Shown here: positions 53,965 to 63,251 of the stretch, one piece after another
Layout of the letters: the number at the start of each line of letters is the position of its first letter
How positions within the stretch are numbered: position 1 is the first letter of the stretch
NCBI RefSeq assembly: GCF_016616235.1
Contig: NZ_CP067100.1
Span: forward strand, 6,445,001-6,509,000
DNA length: 64,000 bases
From: Bradyrhizobium diazoefficiens
GTDB taxonomy: Bacteria; Pseudomonadota; Alphaproteobacteria; Rhizobiales; Xanthobacteraceae
Direction of reading: 5' to 3'
Position numbers and translations under genes: made by a program
The notes under the pieces: model-generated
Told to the model about the DNA's origin: nothing
Seen by the model: the letters and a program-made list of their open reading frames with translations, nothing else
The model's database searches: none

Positions 53965-55248
53965 TCAGAGCCGGGCTTCGGTGAAATGAACGAGTTGCGC
54001 CCCGATGCGATAGAGCGCCTCCCGCGTGGCGCGGAAGCGCGGCTCCTCTACCGGTGCGATCGGAAGCGGAAGATCTTTGTCCGCAACCTGCCCTAGCACA
54101 TAGGAGGCGAGCACGCCTCCGAACACAGTGGCCGGCGCAATTCCGCGGCCGTTGTATCCATTGAACCCAATGACGTTGCGGTCTAACTTGTGAAAGCGAG
54201 GTAGGTTGTCCGAGGTCAGACCGATCGTCCCGAACCAACCGGCCTCGAATTCGATGTCGGAGAGCTGAGGAAACAGCTTGCCGAGCGAACGGATGGCCCA
54301 CGCCCTGTGCACTGCTGTACTGCTCCACTCAAGAGCACCGACGCTGCCATAAACGAGCCGACCTGCACGGTCGAAGCGAAATGAACTGAGCACCTGCTTC
54401 GTGTCCCAGGCGCCGTGGCGTTCGGGCAGGATCGATGCCCTCAAATGATCCGGGAGAGGTTGGGTCGCAAAGTTGAAGTAAGGCAGTTGGATCTGCTCCT
54501 GCCGGACCAGCGACCACGGTCCTCGCGCGTAGGCATCGGTGGCAACAATCACCCAATCTGCACGCACAGATCCGGCTGCCGTATTGACCTTCCAGCGCGA
54601 GCCGTCATCGCTGGCGGCGAGAGCAGCGCTGTGAGTGAATATTTTCGCGCCCGCAGCAAGCGCGGCGCGAGCCAAACCACGGACATAGGCCAGCGGCTGA
54701 ATTGTGCCAGCGCGTTTATCCAGCAGCGCACCAGTGTAGTCGCCGCCGCCAATCCTCCGGCGCGTCTCCTCGGCGCCGAGAATCTCGACCGGCGCACCAC
54801 GTCGCTGCCATTGTTCAGCACGAGCCTCGATTTCTTCCAATCCCCTGCGTCCGACTGCACAATGCAACGTGCCCCTGGGCTCTTGCTCGCAGTTAATATC
54901 ATGTTGCGCAATAAGATCGAACACCCGTCGCGGCCCATCGCCGAGCAGATCGATCAGGCGCTCCCCAAGGGTTTGTCCCAGCGTCGCCGCGAGAGCGTCC
55001 GGCATGACCCACATACCGGCATTCACGAGACCGACATTGCGTCCAGAGCCGCCGAAGCCGATTTCAGATGCCTCGAGGACAGCGACGCGCGCTCCTCCTT
55101 CTGCAAGATGGAGAGCGGACGAAAGCCCGGTATATCCGCCACCGATGACGAGGACATCGACGTCGATCTCGCCAGCCAGACGAGCGGTCTGAGGTGCATG
55201 CGGAGCCGTCAGTTCCCAGAGCCCGTGCGATCTCGGATCCCCTTGCAT
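53965..55248 (-). CDS. FAD-dependent amine/amino-acid oxidoreductase (DAO family)
   Basis: A 427-residue flavoprotein from the ATG at 55248; the frame is open 63 codons upstream without likeness. The dinucleotide-binding start is VLVIGGGYTGLSSALHLAEGG, followed by EASEIGFGGSGRNVG, and the C-terminal FAD loop is GFNGYNGRGIAPATVFG. This fits the DadA/PuuB-like group, including gamma-glutamylputrescine oxidases. The substrate is probably an amine or a secondary amino acid. It stands alone; no aldehyde dehydrogenase is adjacent. Confidence 0.9.
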   Translation of the reverse strand: MQGDPRSHGLWELTAPHAPQTARLAGEIDVDVLVIGGGYTGLSSALHLAEGGARVAVLEASEIGFGGSGRNVGLVNAGMWVMPDALAATLGQTLGERLIDLLGDGPRRVFDLIAQHDINCEQEPRGTLHCAVGRRGLEEIEARAEQWQRRGAPVEILGAEETRRRIGGGDYTGALLDKRAGTIQPLAYVRGLARAALAAGAKIFTHSAALAASDDGSRWKVNTAAGSVRADWVIVATDAYARGPWSLVRQEQIQLPYFNFATQPLPDHLRASILPERHGAWDTKQVLSSFRFDRAGRLVYGSVGALEWSSTAVHRAWAIRSLGKLFPQLSDIEFEAGWFGTIGLTSDNLPRFHKLDRNVIGFNGYNGRGIAPATVFGGVLASYVLGQVADKDLPLPIAPVEEPRFRATREALYRIGAQLVHFTEARL

Positions 55249-55905
55249 CAGGCAAACTCCCTCGGCTGCAATTGTCCGTCGCGCGTCAGCAACGCGCCGA
55301 CAAGCCGTCCCGAGCTCCGCGGCCGTAGCGTAGGAACTCCGGAAGTAGCGCGCAAGCCTGCGAACAATTCGCGGGGAGGTCAAATTTGAATGCCGATCGA
55401 CAAGCCTTGGCATAAAGCTCGCAAAGCGGATTGGCATGAGAACGCAAAAGTCCTCATGGCACGAAACACCGCGATGGCTTCTTCACTGCATCCGGCTCGA
55501 GCACGTTCTTAACCGGATCAGGCGAAGAAAGCCTGATCCTGGTTGTCAGCTCCCGATCCGGGCAGCCGGGCTAGCGATGTCCTGCCGGAACGCGCTGTGA
55601 CGCCCCCATTCATGGGGGTAGCAGCTCCGCCACTCCGCTGCGGAGCCTGACGCGTCCGCGCCGAGCATCACCATTCGGCGCTGCGCGATTTCGATAAACG
55701 ATAGCAAGAGCAGGTCGGGGCGCACCTAACGCTTGGCTGAATCATTCGCACTCGCCGAGAGCGAGGGCAAAAGCTTCCGCCCTATACCGACCAGCAACTC
55801 ATTTTCGTGGACGAGCCGGAGGGGGCGCTGACAGCCTCGACGCAGCAATCAACTTTATTGCTTGCTGCTGGGCCATTCGCGCCGAGATCGAACTGAACAC
55901 GAAAA
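55249..55905. other. Gap without a recognisable gene
   Basis: No gene. It contains a hairpin at 55512-55545 and, at its right end, the terminator of the small secreted-protein gene. Confidence 0.5.
55512..55545. repeat. Intergenic hairpin
   Basis: AACCGGATCAGGC and GCCTGATCC-TGGTT form a stem of about 13 pairs with one bulge and a loop of seven bases. There is no T tract, so it is not a classical terminator. It may be a dispersed intergenic repeat of the kind frequent in rhizobia. Confidence 0.55.
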
Positions 55906-55939
55906 AAACCTCCGGCCGCCTGTGCGCGACCGGAGGTTT
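55902..55939 (-). terminator. Intrinsic terminator of the small secreted-protein gene
   Basis: Stem AAACCTCCGG (55906-55915) pairs with CCGGAGGTTT (55930-55939). On the minus strand it is followed by a run of T (55902-55908). It lies 20 bases past the stop of the minus-strand gene at 55960. Confidence 0.85.
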
Positions 55940-55959
55940 GCCGATAAGAATCGCCTGCG

Positions 55960-56271
55960 TTAGTGGCGCTTGCCGGCGGTCGGCGTGCCGCCGACTGAAG
56001 AATCGTCAGCTGCCCCCTTGTTCGGAGCGATTCCGGTAGTGCCGGCTGCACCCTTTGTGCTCTTGACCGGCTTCATACCTGCCTTTCGGTCCGCAGCGCC
56101 GAGCTGAGTGGTCGAATCCTCATCATCATCGCTCATACCCCCCTGTATGCTCTTGCCTTGCATGCCGCCGCGACTCTTGGAGTCGGTCGAAAGGTCTTGC
56201 GCAAGCACTTGGCCTCCAAGCAAAGCCGAAAGGACACATGCGACTACAGAGGTCTTCACCAACTTCATCAT
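55960..56271 (-). CDS. Small secreted hypothetical protein
   Basis: A 103-residue protein with a clean Sec signal peptide (MKLVKTSVVACVLSALLGGQVLAQ). The mature part is polar and low-complexity, rich in Gly, Asp, Ser and Lys (SDDDEDSTTQLG, GGTPTAGKRH), with no cysteine. It is probably periplasmic and disordered. Its own terminator follows. The function is unknown. Confidence 0.75.
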   Translation of the reverse strand: MMKLVKTSVVACVLSALLGGQVLAQDLSTDSKSRGGMQGKSIQGGMSDDDEDSTTQLGAADRKAGMKPVKSTKGAAGTTGIAPNKGAADDSSVGGTPTAGKRH

Positions 56272-56929
56272 CTCTCCTGGACTTGTTCGCGATTGAACGA
56301 TTCCATCACTCTACGCCATTCGCTTTCACCGGATCGTTCAACGCGTCAATACTGCGAACGGCGCCGTCGCAAGCAACGTGATTCTTGTGGTCATCGTTTA
56401 GAGATTTTGAGGCGATTTCGCGGAGTTGCCTTCCCATCGGCGGTGCGTCGAGCATCTACGCAAGCAATTCAACTGCCGGACCGAGATTCTCAATTTCAGG
56501 CCATGATCCGCACCGGAGGAAGCTTCCTGGGATCCGCTGATGACTCATGATCTTTAGAGGCGGATGCGAGCGCGCAGCAGCTTGCATGGTCTCACCTCAG
56601 GCTCGCCCAACGCCCACAGTCGGGCTCGCATGCTATCTCTGGCCAGTCAGTTGGCGAGGAGTTCATGGTAAAGAACGACGCCGCCGGCTTGGATGATCAA
56701 TCGTTTGTTCGGTCTTGAGCAACTCGATCGCTTGTTCGATCAGCTTCGTATCGATCCGGCCCGTGGGCTTGCCCTTCTCCATGGCCATACCGTTGATCGT
56801 TGCCGGACGTGCTCTTCCATCGATTGAGGGCTTGCGAAATCTTGGCGATAGCATTGGCAGCCGCCAGCCTTGGTCTTGCTCGGATTTGGCTGGGAAAAGT
56901 GCTCGATCATTCCGGAATATGGCGGGAGA
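56272..56929. other. Gap upstream of hipBA
   Basis: A minus-strand frame at 56663-56938 ends in a charged helix (KPTGRIDTKLIEQAIELLK) but overlaps the hip operators and has no known family. I see no other gene. Confidence 0.45.
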
Positions 56930-57027
56930 TTTACGCACTACGTATATTCTGAGTTTATACGCGCTAGCGTCTATTTTCTTAATATACGCACTTGCGTATA
57001 TTGACTGCGTATACGCAACTGCGTATA
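56930..57027. promoter_or_regulatory. Array of HipB operators
   Basis: Three palindromes of 18 bases of the form TATACGCA-N2-TGCGTATA (second and third near perfect): 56956-56973 (TATACGCGCTAGCGTCTA), 56983-57000 (TATACGCACTTGCGTATA) and 57010-57027 (TATACGCAACTGCGTATA). Their starts are exactly 27 bases apart. A weaker fourth (TTTACGCACTACGTATA, 56930-56946) lies 26 bases before the first. The last one ends 18 bases before the hipB ATG. HipB dimers binding them would repress hipBA. Confidence 0.88.
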
Positions 57028-57044
57028 CTGGTGCCGAGGTTCAC

Positions 57045-57299
57045 ATGCCGCAGCACATCGCCCGCAACGAAAAACAACTGGGAGCCATTCTACGAAGGGC
57101 TCGCAAGCAGGCCGGACTGACGCAATCCGAGCTCGGAAAAAACATCCACCTGCGTCAGGGAACCGTGTCCCGGCTTGAAGCGGGCGCACCCGCCGTTCAA
57201 CTCCACACCCTGATGGAAGCGCTGGCTGCCCTTGACTTGGAATTGGTGGTTCGCTCGCGAAGTAAAGCGAGTGCGGCCGATATCGAGCGCGCATTCTAA
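57045..57299 (+). CDS. hipB: Antitoxin HipB (helix-turn-helix)
   Basis: An 84-residue protein from the ATG at 57045; the frame is open far upstream only because the operator region lacks stops. HTH motif: LGAILRRARKQAGLTQSELGKNIHLRQGTVSRLEAG in parts (LRRARKQAGLTQSELG; RQGTVSRLEAG). The C-terminal SKASAADIERAF is typical. It represses the operon and neutralises HipA. The stop overlaps the hipA start (TAATG). Four operator-like palindromes lie upstream. Confidence 0.92.
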   Translation: MPQHIARNEKQLGAILRRARKQAGLTQSELGKNIHLRQGTVSRLEAGAPAVQLHTLMEALAALDLELVVRSRSKASAADIERAF

Positions 57300-58606
57300 T
57301 GCCCCGTCCGAAAGCCAACGCTCCGTTAAACGTGTTCGTCAATGGCCGCCTGGTCGGGGTACTCAAGCGCGAGTCCAGCGGCGCCATCGACTTTCGCTAC
57401 GATGCGCAATGGCTCTCATGGCAGTCGACCTTCCCGATCTCGCTCTCCCTCCCCCTTCGCGAGGACCGCTATATCGGCGCTCCGGTCATCAACGTGTTCG
57501 ACAATCTGCTGCCGGACGGCGAACCGATACGCAGGCGCGTCGCCGAACGTGTCGGCGCGACCGGTACGGACGCCTACAGCATGCTCTCGGCTCTCGGACA
57601 TGACTGCGTCGGGGCACTCCAATTTCTACCGGAAGGCATCGATCCGGGACCGCCGGGCAAGATCGAAGGCAAGCTCATCAGTGACGATGAAGTCGCGCAT
57701 ATCATTCAAAATCTGGCGGCGGCTCCGCTCGGTCTCGATGAGGACGAAGATTTCCGAATTTCCATCGCCGGTGCGCAGGAAAAGACCGCTTTGCTGCGCC
57801 AGGACGGCAAATGGTACAAGCCGGTGGGGACCACCGCCACCACCCATATCCTGAAGCCGCAAATAGGGCGCTTGCCGAACGGCATTGATCTCTCAAACAG
57901 CGTCGAGAACGAATTCTTCTGCCTCAAACTCATTTCAGCTCTTGGTATCCCGGCAGCGAACGTCGAGATGACTGATTTTGGAGGCCGCCGGACGCTCGTT
58001 GTCGAGCGTTTTGATCGCCGCTGGACAAGCGACAAGCGATTGCTCCGCCTGCCCCAGGAGGATTGCTGCCAAGCGTTGTCGGTACCGCCGACCAGAAAAT
58101 ATCAGTCGGATGGCGGGCCCGGACTAGAGGACATTCTGGAGCTGCTGAAAGGAAGCGATGCACCAAGTCAAGATCTCACGATGTTTCTCCGTGCGAGCAT
58201 CGTGTTCTGGCTAATTGGAGCAACTGACGGTCACGCCAAGAATTTCAGCATCTTTCTCGGCCCCGGAGGCCGCTTTCGTCTGACACCACTTTATGACGTG
58301 CTAAGTGCACAACCCAGTCTAAACGCGAAGCAAATTCAACCCAAGGCACTTAAGCTTGGGATGTCGGTCGGCAAGAGCCGACACTACACCGTGAATGAAA
58401 TCCTACCTCGGCACTTCATACAGACGGCCGAGATCTCCCGCGTCGGGGTTGCCGTCGTACGCTCCATCTTCAAGGATCTCGCAGAAACGTTCGAGACAGC
58501 GTTTGACGATGTGCTCAAAGCCCTTCCTAAGGACTTTCCGGAGCAACTAACAAGCTCGATACGGACTGCCGCCCTTCATCGCACCAGGCTCATCGCCGAG
58601 GCCTGA
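57299..58606 (+). CDS. hipA: Toxin HipA, serine/threonine kinase
   Basis: A 435-residue HipA. The N-terminal subdomain (LNVFVNGRLVGVL, FDNLLPDGEPIRRR) is followed by the kinase core: SIAGAQEKTALL (155-166, the P-loop-like segment), VERFDR, GATDGHAKNF with catalytic Asp310 and Asn314, and LTPLYDV with Asp333. E. coli HipA phosphorylates glutamyl-tRNA synthetase and induces persistence. All key residues are present, so it should be active. It is translationally coupled to hipB. Confidence 0.94.
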   Translation: MPRPKANAPLNVFVNGRLVGVLKRESSGAIDFRYDAQWLSWQSTFPISLSLPLREDRYIGAPVINVFDNLLPDGEPIRRRVAERVGATGTDAYSMLSALGHDCVGALQFLPEGIDPGPPGKIEGKLISDDEVAHIIQNLAAAPLGLDEDEDFRISIAGAQEKTALLRQDGKWYKPVGTTATTHILKPQIGRLPNGIDLSNSVENEFFCLKLISALGIPAANVEMTDFGGRRTLVVERFDRRWTSDKRLLRLPQEDCCQALSVPPTRKYQSDGGPGLEDILELLKGSDAPSQDLTMFLRASIVFWLIGATDGHAKNFSIFLGPGGRFRLTPLYDVLSAQPSLNAKQIQPKALKLGMSVGKSRHYTVNEILPRHFIQTAEISRVGVAVVRSIFKDLAETFETAFDDVLKALPKDFPEQLTSSIRTAALHRTRLIAEA

Positions 58607-58754
58607 CATCCCTATGGCGATCGTGGCGCTGTTCAAAATCCGTCAAGATCCTCTCGACGTGAGCGGCCAGACAACCGGTTCGTCGACATCTCGTCTTCCG
58701 CGACAAAGAAGTCATTGCCCTGTAATCGTAGCGCGACTCAGTCTGTGCGATAGC

Positions 58755-58890
58755 GCGACGGCATGTCGCCGCAACAGTTGTTCGGTTGGCGACGTCAGTT
58801 GCGAGAAGCAGCAGGCGCATTTCCGAAGAAGAAGTACAGGTTGTGGCGGCGGTGGATGCCCTGGTGCTGGCGGCTGTTCTTGGCCATGAG
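58755..58890 (+). pseudogene. IS66-family TnpA remnant
   Basis: A short stretch reads MSPQQLFGWRRQLREAAG, the core of the small HTH protein (TnpA/Orf1) of IS66 elements (normally GLSPQQLFxWRRxxR). A shifted frame continues briefly. TnpB and TnpC are absent. It separates hipA from the surface-modification operon. Confidence 0.6.
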
Positions 58891-58944
58891 CGTGGAGCGG
58901 TGCGCCGAAAACTCTGTTCAGACAACCGGGTCCAGCGCTGTTGT

Positions 58945-60156
58945 TCACTTCGCGGGAGCATATAGTGCCAATATGTCGGCTGCGATCTTCCTAGATATCC
59001 GATCATTTCCATCCTCGCCATAATGCCCGCCGTCCATGTAAACTGGGCTGGCAACGTCGGCAAAGATAGTACGTAAGTCATGAAACACGTTTTGCTCCAA
59101 ACTCTCATCTTCTCTCTTGACCAACTTGCTTCTCATCAGAGAGTAAAGATCGTTTTTTCCTGGAAGCCGTTTCTCTGATTTTAAAAGCTGATCCTCTTCA
59201 TATTTTGTCCTGTGTGCTTTATCAGACAGCTGAGGCTCAAGGTAGAATAATGTTTTAAAGGATAAGCTCCTTGAAATAGCCTCTATAAACCGAACATTCC
59301 CTAGATAGACATCCAGAGCTCCGTCAGACAACACGTCTAATTTTTTCGAGCACCCCGCGAGCTGTGTTTTGCCGGTGAGCAGTCTTATCAGCGCGAAGTT
59401 TTCTAACCTTATACTTATGCGCGCTTTTGCCTCCTTTTTAGGAGATATCTTTTCGAGGTTTGAGTTGCCAAGCGGAACGCCCGGTTCTCCTTCATAACAA
59501 GCGGAGAAAGCCTCAACCGATCCGCCGTAAAAGACCACCAAATCAGGCACATTCCGCTTTCTCAATTCGAGAATGAAGCGAATCAAGCTTTGGGTAGTTA
59601 CATCCCCAATGACTGCATAATTTGTGACTTCAGCGCTGATTCCATTTTCGGCTAACATTTTGGCGACAAGGGAGGGAATGGTGAAGTCGTCCCTAGATCC
59701 AAGCCCCCACAAAGTCGACCCGCCAAAAAAGAATATTTTTAACCTGGTACGCTTATCATCCTTGATTGCCTCGGAGTTCCACGTTCTTCTGGTGCCTTCG
59801 TGTACGTTAATGAATTTGCCCGCATAGTCCGTTTGTTGTGATTGCGTATATGAAGCCCACACCCGCGCCTTGGCATCGGTGAGTTCTTTGAAGTATTCTT
59901 CCGCCAGGTCGGGATTTGCATACACCCCAGAATTGGCTGCAGCTTTGGCGGCGCTTTGACGTTCTCTCTTGTCAGCTCTCTCGTAGTAGGATGTCAGCGA
60001 TACTTCCAGAGTCGTCAGCAAAAGAAGAGCGACACCAAGGATTGCCCATATCTCGTTCAATAGGGCCCTCAAGCGAACGACCCTCGTCCTCACAGCGGCC
60101 GTTCTCAGCAGCGCATCTGCTTCCAAACGGTTTTCCGTGGAAGAGGATTCCTTCAA
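58945..60156 (-). CDS. Membrane-anchored SGNH-type hydrolase-like protein
   Basis: A 403-residue protein with one N-terminal membrane segment (IWAILGVALLLLTTLEVSLT, about residues 40-60) and a periplasmic domain. KIFFFGGSTLWGLGSRDDFT holds the Ser of block I (GGST rather than GDSL); VTNYAVIGDVTTQS and a C-terminal DGGHYGEDGNDRISRKIA with Asp/His complete the SGNH signature. Its ATG overlaps the stop of the first SGNH gene by four bases (ATGA). The region is lower in GC than its neighbours. It is likely involved in acyl or similar modification of a surface glycan. Confidence 0.82.
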   Translation of the reverse strand: MKESSSTENRLEADALLRTAAVRTRVVRLRALLNEIWAILGVALLLLTTLEVSLTSYYERADKRERQSAAKAAANSGVYANPDLAEEYFKELTDAKARVWASYTQSQQTDYAGKFINVHEGTRRTWNSEAIKDDKRTRLKIFFFGGSTLWGLGSRDDFTIPSLVAKMLAENGISAEVTNYAVIGDVTTQSLIRFILELRKRNVPDLVVFYGGSVEAFSACYEGEPGVPLGNSNLEKISPKKEAKARISIRLENFALIRLLTGKTQLAGCSKKLDVLSDGALDVYLGNVRFIEAISRSLSFKTLFYLEPQLSDKAHRTKYEEDQLLKSEKRLPGKNDLYSLMRSKLVKREDESLEQNVFHDLRTIFADVASPVYMDGGHYGEDGNDRISRKIAADILALYAPAK

Positions 60157-61157
60157 TTTGACCCTCGAAAGTCTTCGGGAATTTGGGCCACTAGGGCTCT
60201 CATAATTGAGTCCGCGTAGAGTCCGGCCGCTTTGCCGTTTGGGTGGGAGTCTGTCTTCGTGACCCAGAGGGACTGTGGGGCTTGATTTTCCACAGCCGGA
60301 AGAAGGTCCAGAAATGGTATACTGAGCGCTTTCACCTTGGAGGCAACGAGATTCGTTATATCTTGAAATGGATATGGGGACAGCTCGTGCAGTTCCGGGT
60401 AGTTAACTACAATGAGTTTGATGTTTCGCGCCTTGCAATAGCTCGCAAGTTCTTTCAACGCACCCTGCGCAACCAACCAGCCGGATTCATTCTCTTGATA
60501 GAGACCGCGGTAATAGTGCTGCCAATCAGCCTTGCCGAAGTATGTTCGCATAACGGCATCGAAACGACCCGCGATGAATACCGCTGAATAGAAGTGCTCT
60601 AGAAAGAAATTCTCCGTCCTTCGCGGTGTTGGCTCTGCGTCATTAATAAAATAGTTCAGTACGACGATGTCAGGCTTGTATACGTGCGCCTTCTTCATGA
60701 AGTACGTTGCTTCCATAGCTGTGTTAGCATTTCCAATCCCAGTATTTATGACCTCGAATTTTTTTTCCTTCGCGTTCAGCAGCCTTTCCAATCGATATGA
60801 TGTGACGTCTTCAGGTCTTGCGCCCCATCCAAACGTCAAGGAGTCGCCAAGCATCATGATCCGAACAGTGCCACTCTCTTTTTCCACGGAATGTTCGCGA
60901 TCGCGCCAACCTGCTGAGTTGATTGTTACTGGGACCCCCATGTAAACCCCACCCTTTCCAGGGGTGTGTTCGTGCCCTGCACCGGGTATGTCACTAACCA
61001 CTTTCAGCTCTTTGGCGTAACGCCACATTTCGATGTCAAAATTAGTGCCGTCTGCCTGCGTTAAACGCACATAGAATTCCAGTAGGGCGGCAGCCGTAAT
61101 CAGGCTAGTAGCTATTGAAACCATTCCGAAGATTGCGCTTTTTGTTTTGACATCCAT
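60153..61157 (-). CDS. SGNH/GDSL hydrolase family protein
   Basis: A 334-residue protein from the ATG at 61157 (an upstream in-frame start at 61187 adds ten residues). One N-terminal membrane segment (IFGMVSIATSLITAAALLEFYV) precedes an SGNH domain: MMLGDSLTFGWGARPE (Ser), INTGIGNANT (Gly/Asn block), NYFINDAEP and the C-terminal TDSHPNGKAAGLYA (Asp/His). All four blocks are present, so it is probably an active esterase or acyltransferase facing the periplasm. Fourth gene of the operon that begins with the SxtJ-like protein. Confidence 0.88.
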   Translation of the reverse strand: MDVKTKSAIFGMVSIATSLITAAALLEFYVRLTQADGTNFDIEMWRYAKELKVVSDIPGAGHEHTPGKGGVYMGVPVTINSAGWRDREHSVEKESGTVRIMMLGDSLTFGWGARPEDVTSYRLERLLNAKEKKFEVINTGIGNANTAMEATYFMKKAHVYKPDIVVLNYFINDAEPTPRRTENFFLEHFYSAVFIAGRFDAVMRTYFGKADWQHYYRGLYQENESGWLVAQGALKELASYCKARNIKLIVVNYPELHELSPYPFQDITNLVASKVKALSIPFLDLLPAVENQAPQSLWVTKTDSHPNGKAAGLYADSIMRALVAQIPEDFRGSN

Positions 61158-61252
61158 GTGGATGGCTTTCTTCGAAATGCGCGCCAAAATCGTTCGTACA
61201 GGAGATAGAAATCACGACGGCTGCCAAGCGCACAGCTTGAACGCCTCGCGTT

Positions 61253-63088
61253 CTAATCGAGTTCATAGCAACGACGATAGTTCTTCATCAGCGTTTTGCT
61301 CTGGTCTTCCTTCCGTAAGAGCGAATTGCCGACGGCCAGCATTTCGATTTCCGTTCCCATGAAACAGCGGAACGCATCCTCTGGAGTGCAAACGATCGGT
61401 TCTCCTCGCACGTTGAATGAGGTGTTCACGAGAACAGGGCATCCGGTTAGTTCCTTGAACTTCGATATCAATCTGTGAAACCGCGGATTGGTCGTGTTGT
61501 GCACAGTCTGCACGCGCGCGGAGTAGTCCACGTGTGTGACGGCCGGAATTTCCGAGCGCACGACGTTCAATCTATCGATGCCGAAGAGCTGCTTTTGCTT
61601 TTCTGACATCGGCAACTGCTTCGTGTTCAGCACGTCGGCCACAAGGAGCATGTAGGGGCTGTCGGAATGAAGCTGAAACCATTGCGACACGTCCTCTCGC
61701 AAAACACTCGGCGCAAATGGGCGGAAAGACTCGCGATACTTCACCTTGAGATTTAGCTGCTTCTGGACAGTCGGTGAGCGGGGATCAGCAATGATGGAAC
61801 GTCCGCCGAGCGCTCGCGGGCCGAACTCCATCCGCCCCTGCATCCATCCAACCGCCTTACCGTCGATCAGAGCATGTGCGACACTGTCGATCAGTGCTTC
61901 ATCGATTTCCGCCGTGAATACCGCGCCGGCTTTTCCTAGACGCTCTTCGATTTCGCGCTGACTGAACTCCGGTCCGAGGTACGCGCCGTTCATGCTGTCG
62001 CCCGCAGGGACGCTCCTGGGCTTTTCAAGCATGAGATGGTAGGCAGCCAGTGCTGCGCCCACCGCGCCGCCGGCGTCGCCAGACGCCGGCTGAATCCAGA
62101 TGTTGTCGAAGAGTTTTTCCCGCATGAGCTTTCCGTTCGCCACACAATTAAGCGCCACTCCTCCTGCGAGGCAGAGGTTTCTCTGGCCGGTTGTGGTCCG
62201 GATTTCTTTTGCGAGCCTTAGGACGACCTCCTCGGTAACGGCCTGAATGGAGGCCGCTAGATCCATCTCCCTCTGCGTCAACCCACTTTCCGGGCGTCTG
62301 GCCGGACCACCAAATAGCGTCTCGAAGCGACCATTGGTCATTGTTAGTCCGGTACAATAGTCAAAGAAGCTCATGTCCAGGTGGAATGACCCATCCTCCT
62401 TGATGTTGATCAGGTGCTCCTTTATCAGATGCACATACTTTGGCTCGCCGTAGGGCGCCAGTCCCATTACCTTGTACTCACCGGAGTTCACCTTGAAACC
62501 GATGTAGTAAGTGAACGCTGAGTACAACAAGCCAAGCGAATGCGGAAAGTGAATCTCCTTGTAGACCGACAGTTCCTTTCCATTACCGATCGCAAGCGAG
62601 GTTGTCGTCCACTCTCCGACACCATCCATCGTTAACACCGCGGCTTCGTGGAATGGCGACGGGAAGAACGCCGACGCTGCGTGACTGAGATGGTGCTCTG
62701 AAAAGCGGAGTCGCCTCGACCAATCAACATCACTCCCGAGGTGCTCGTTCAGAGCCTCGGCAATCAACGTTCTTTGAAACAGCTTGTCCTTCAGCCAAAC
62801 CGGCATCGACGTTGCGAAACTGTTAAATCCCTTCGGCGCGAAAGCTAGATAGGTTTCAAATATCCGCTCGAATTTACTAAAGGGCTTGTCGTAGAAGACT
62901 ACATAGTCGACGTCCGCTGGACATAGCCCTGCAGCGCGAAGACAGTAACGAGCCGCACAGGCAGGAAAGCCTGGATCGTGTTTTTTCCGCGTAAAGCGCT
63001 CTTCCTGCGCGGCAGCTACCAGTTGGCCGTCTGAGACGAGACAAGCGGCGGAGTCGTGGTAGTAAGCTGAGATACCCAGAATATTCAC
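61253..63088 (-). CDS. Carbamoyltransferase (NodU/CmcH family)
   Basis: A 611-residue enzyme. The N-terminal ASKHA-like domain (MNILGISAYYHDSAACLV; EEHHLSHAASAFFPSPFHEAAVLTMDGVGEW in parts: HHLSHAASAFF, TMDGVGEW) is followed by NLCLAGGVALNCVANGK and a C-terminal YrdC-like domain with MEFGPRALGGRSIIADPR. The enzyme transfers carbamoyl from carbamoyl phosphate, via carbamoyl-adenylate, to a hydroxyl. NodU does this on Nod factors. The flanking DUF5989, SxtJ and SGNH genes point instead to another surface glycan or secondary metabolite. It starts three bases after the DUF5989 stop. Confidence 0.93.
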   Translation of the reverse strand: MNILGISAYYHDSAACLVSDGQLVAAAQEERFTRKKHDPGFPACAARYCLRAAGLCPADVDYVVFYDKPFSKFERIFETYLAFAPKGFNSFATSMPVWLKDKLFQRTLIAEALNEHLGSDVDWSRRLRFSEHHLSHAASAFFPSPFHEAAVLTMDGVGEWTTTSLAIGNGKELSVYKEIHFPHSLGLLYSAFTYYIGFKVNSGEYKVMGLAPYGEPKYVHLIKEHLINIKEDGSFHLDMSFFDYCTGLTMTNGRFETLFGGPARRPESGLTQREMDLAASIQAVTEEVVLRLAKEIRTTTGQRNLCLAGGVALNCVANGKLMREKLFDNIWIQPASGDAGGAVGAALAAYHLMLEKPRSVPAGDSMNGAYLGPEFSQREIEERLGKAGAVFTAEIDEALIDSVAHALIDGKAVGWMQGRMEFGPRALGGRSIIADPRSPTVQKQLNLKVKYRESFRPFAPSVLREDVSQWFQLHSDSPYMLLVADVLNTKQLPMSEKQKQLFGIDRLNVVRSEIPAVTHVDYSARVQTVHNTTNPRFHRLISKFKELTGCPVLVNTSFNVRGEPIVCTPEDAFRCFMGTEIEMLAVGNSLLRKEDQSKTLMKNYRRCYELD

Positions 63089-63091
63089 TGG

Positions 63092-63244
63092 TCAGAACAG
63101 CGTGTAAACGAACGGCGCCATGACAGAGCCTTGCGCCAGAACTAGCAGAGCGGCTATGAGCACCATGAGAAGAATTGGGGGGGCGAGCCACATCTTTTTG
63201 CGAACACGCATGAAAGCCCAGAGTTCCTTGATGAAGAGAAACAT
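63092..63244 (-). CDS. DUF5989 small membrane protein
   Basis: A 50-residue protein (MFLFIKELWAFMRVRKKMWL) with one hydrophobic segment (PPILLMVLIAALLVLAQGS) and the C-terminal APFVYTLF. The pattern 'ELWxFMRxRKKxWLxPIxxxMxLxGxLxxxxxGSxxAPFIYTLF' is that of DUF5989, nearly always found beside carbamoyltransferases. It lies 7 bases after the SxtJ-like gene stop and 3 bases before the carbamoyltransferase start. It is too short for usual ORF cut-offs but clear. Confidence 0.9.
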   Translation of the reverse strand: MFLFIKELWAFMRVRKKMWLAPPILLMVLIAALLVLAQGSVMAPFVYTLF

Positions 63245-63251
63245 ATGCGCC

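Noticed and set aside
56663..56938. 91-codon minus-strand frame before hipB
   Set aside because: It overlaps the operator array, lacks a ribosome site, and the sequence matches no known antitoxin or regulator.
61253..63088. Calling the carbamoyltransferase nodU
   Set aside because: No nod genes or nod box nearby; DUF5989, SxtJ and SGNH neighbours indicate a different member of the family.
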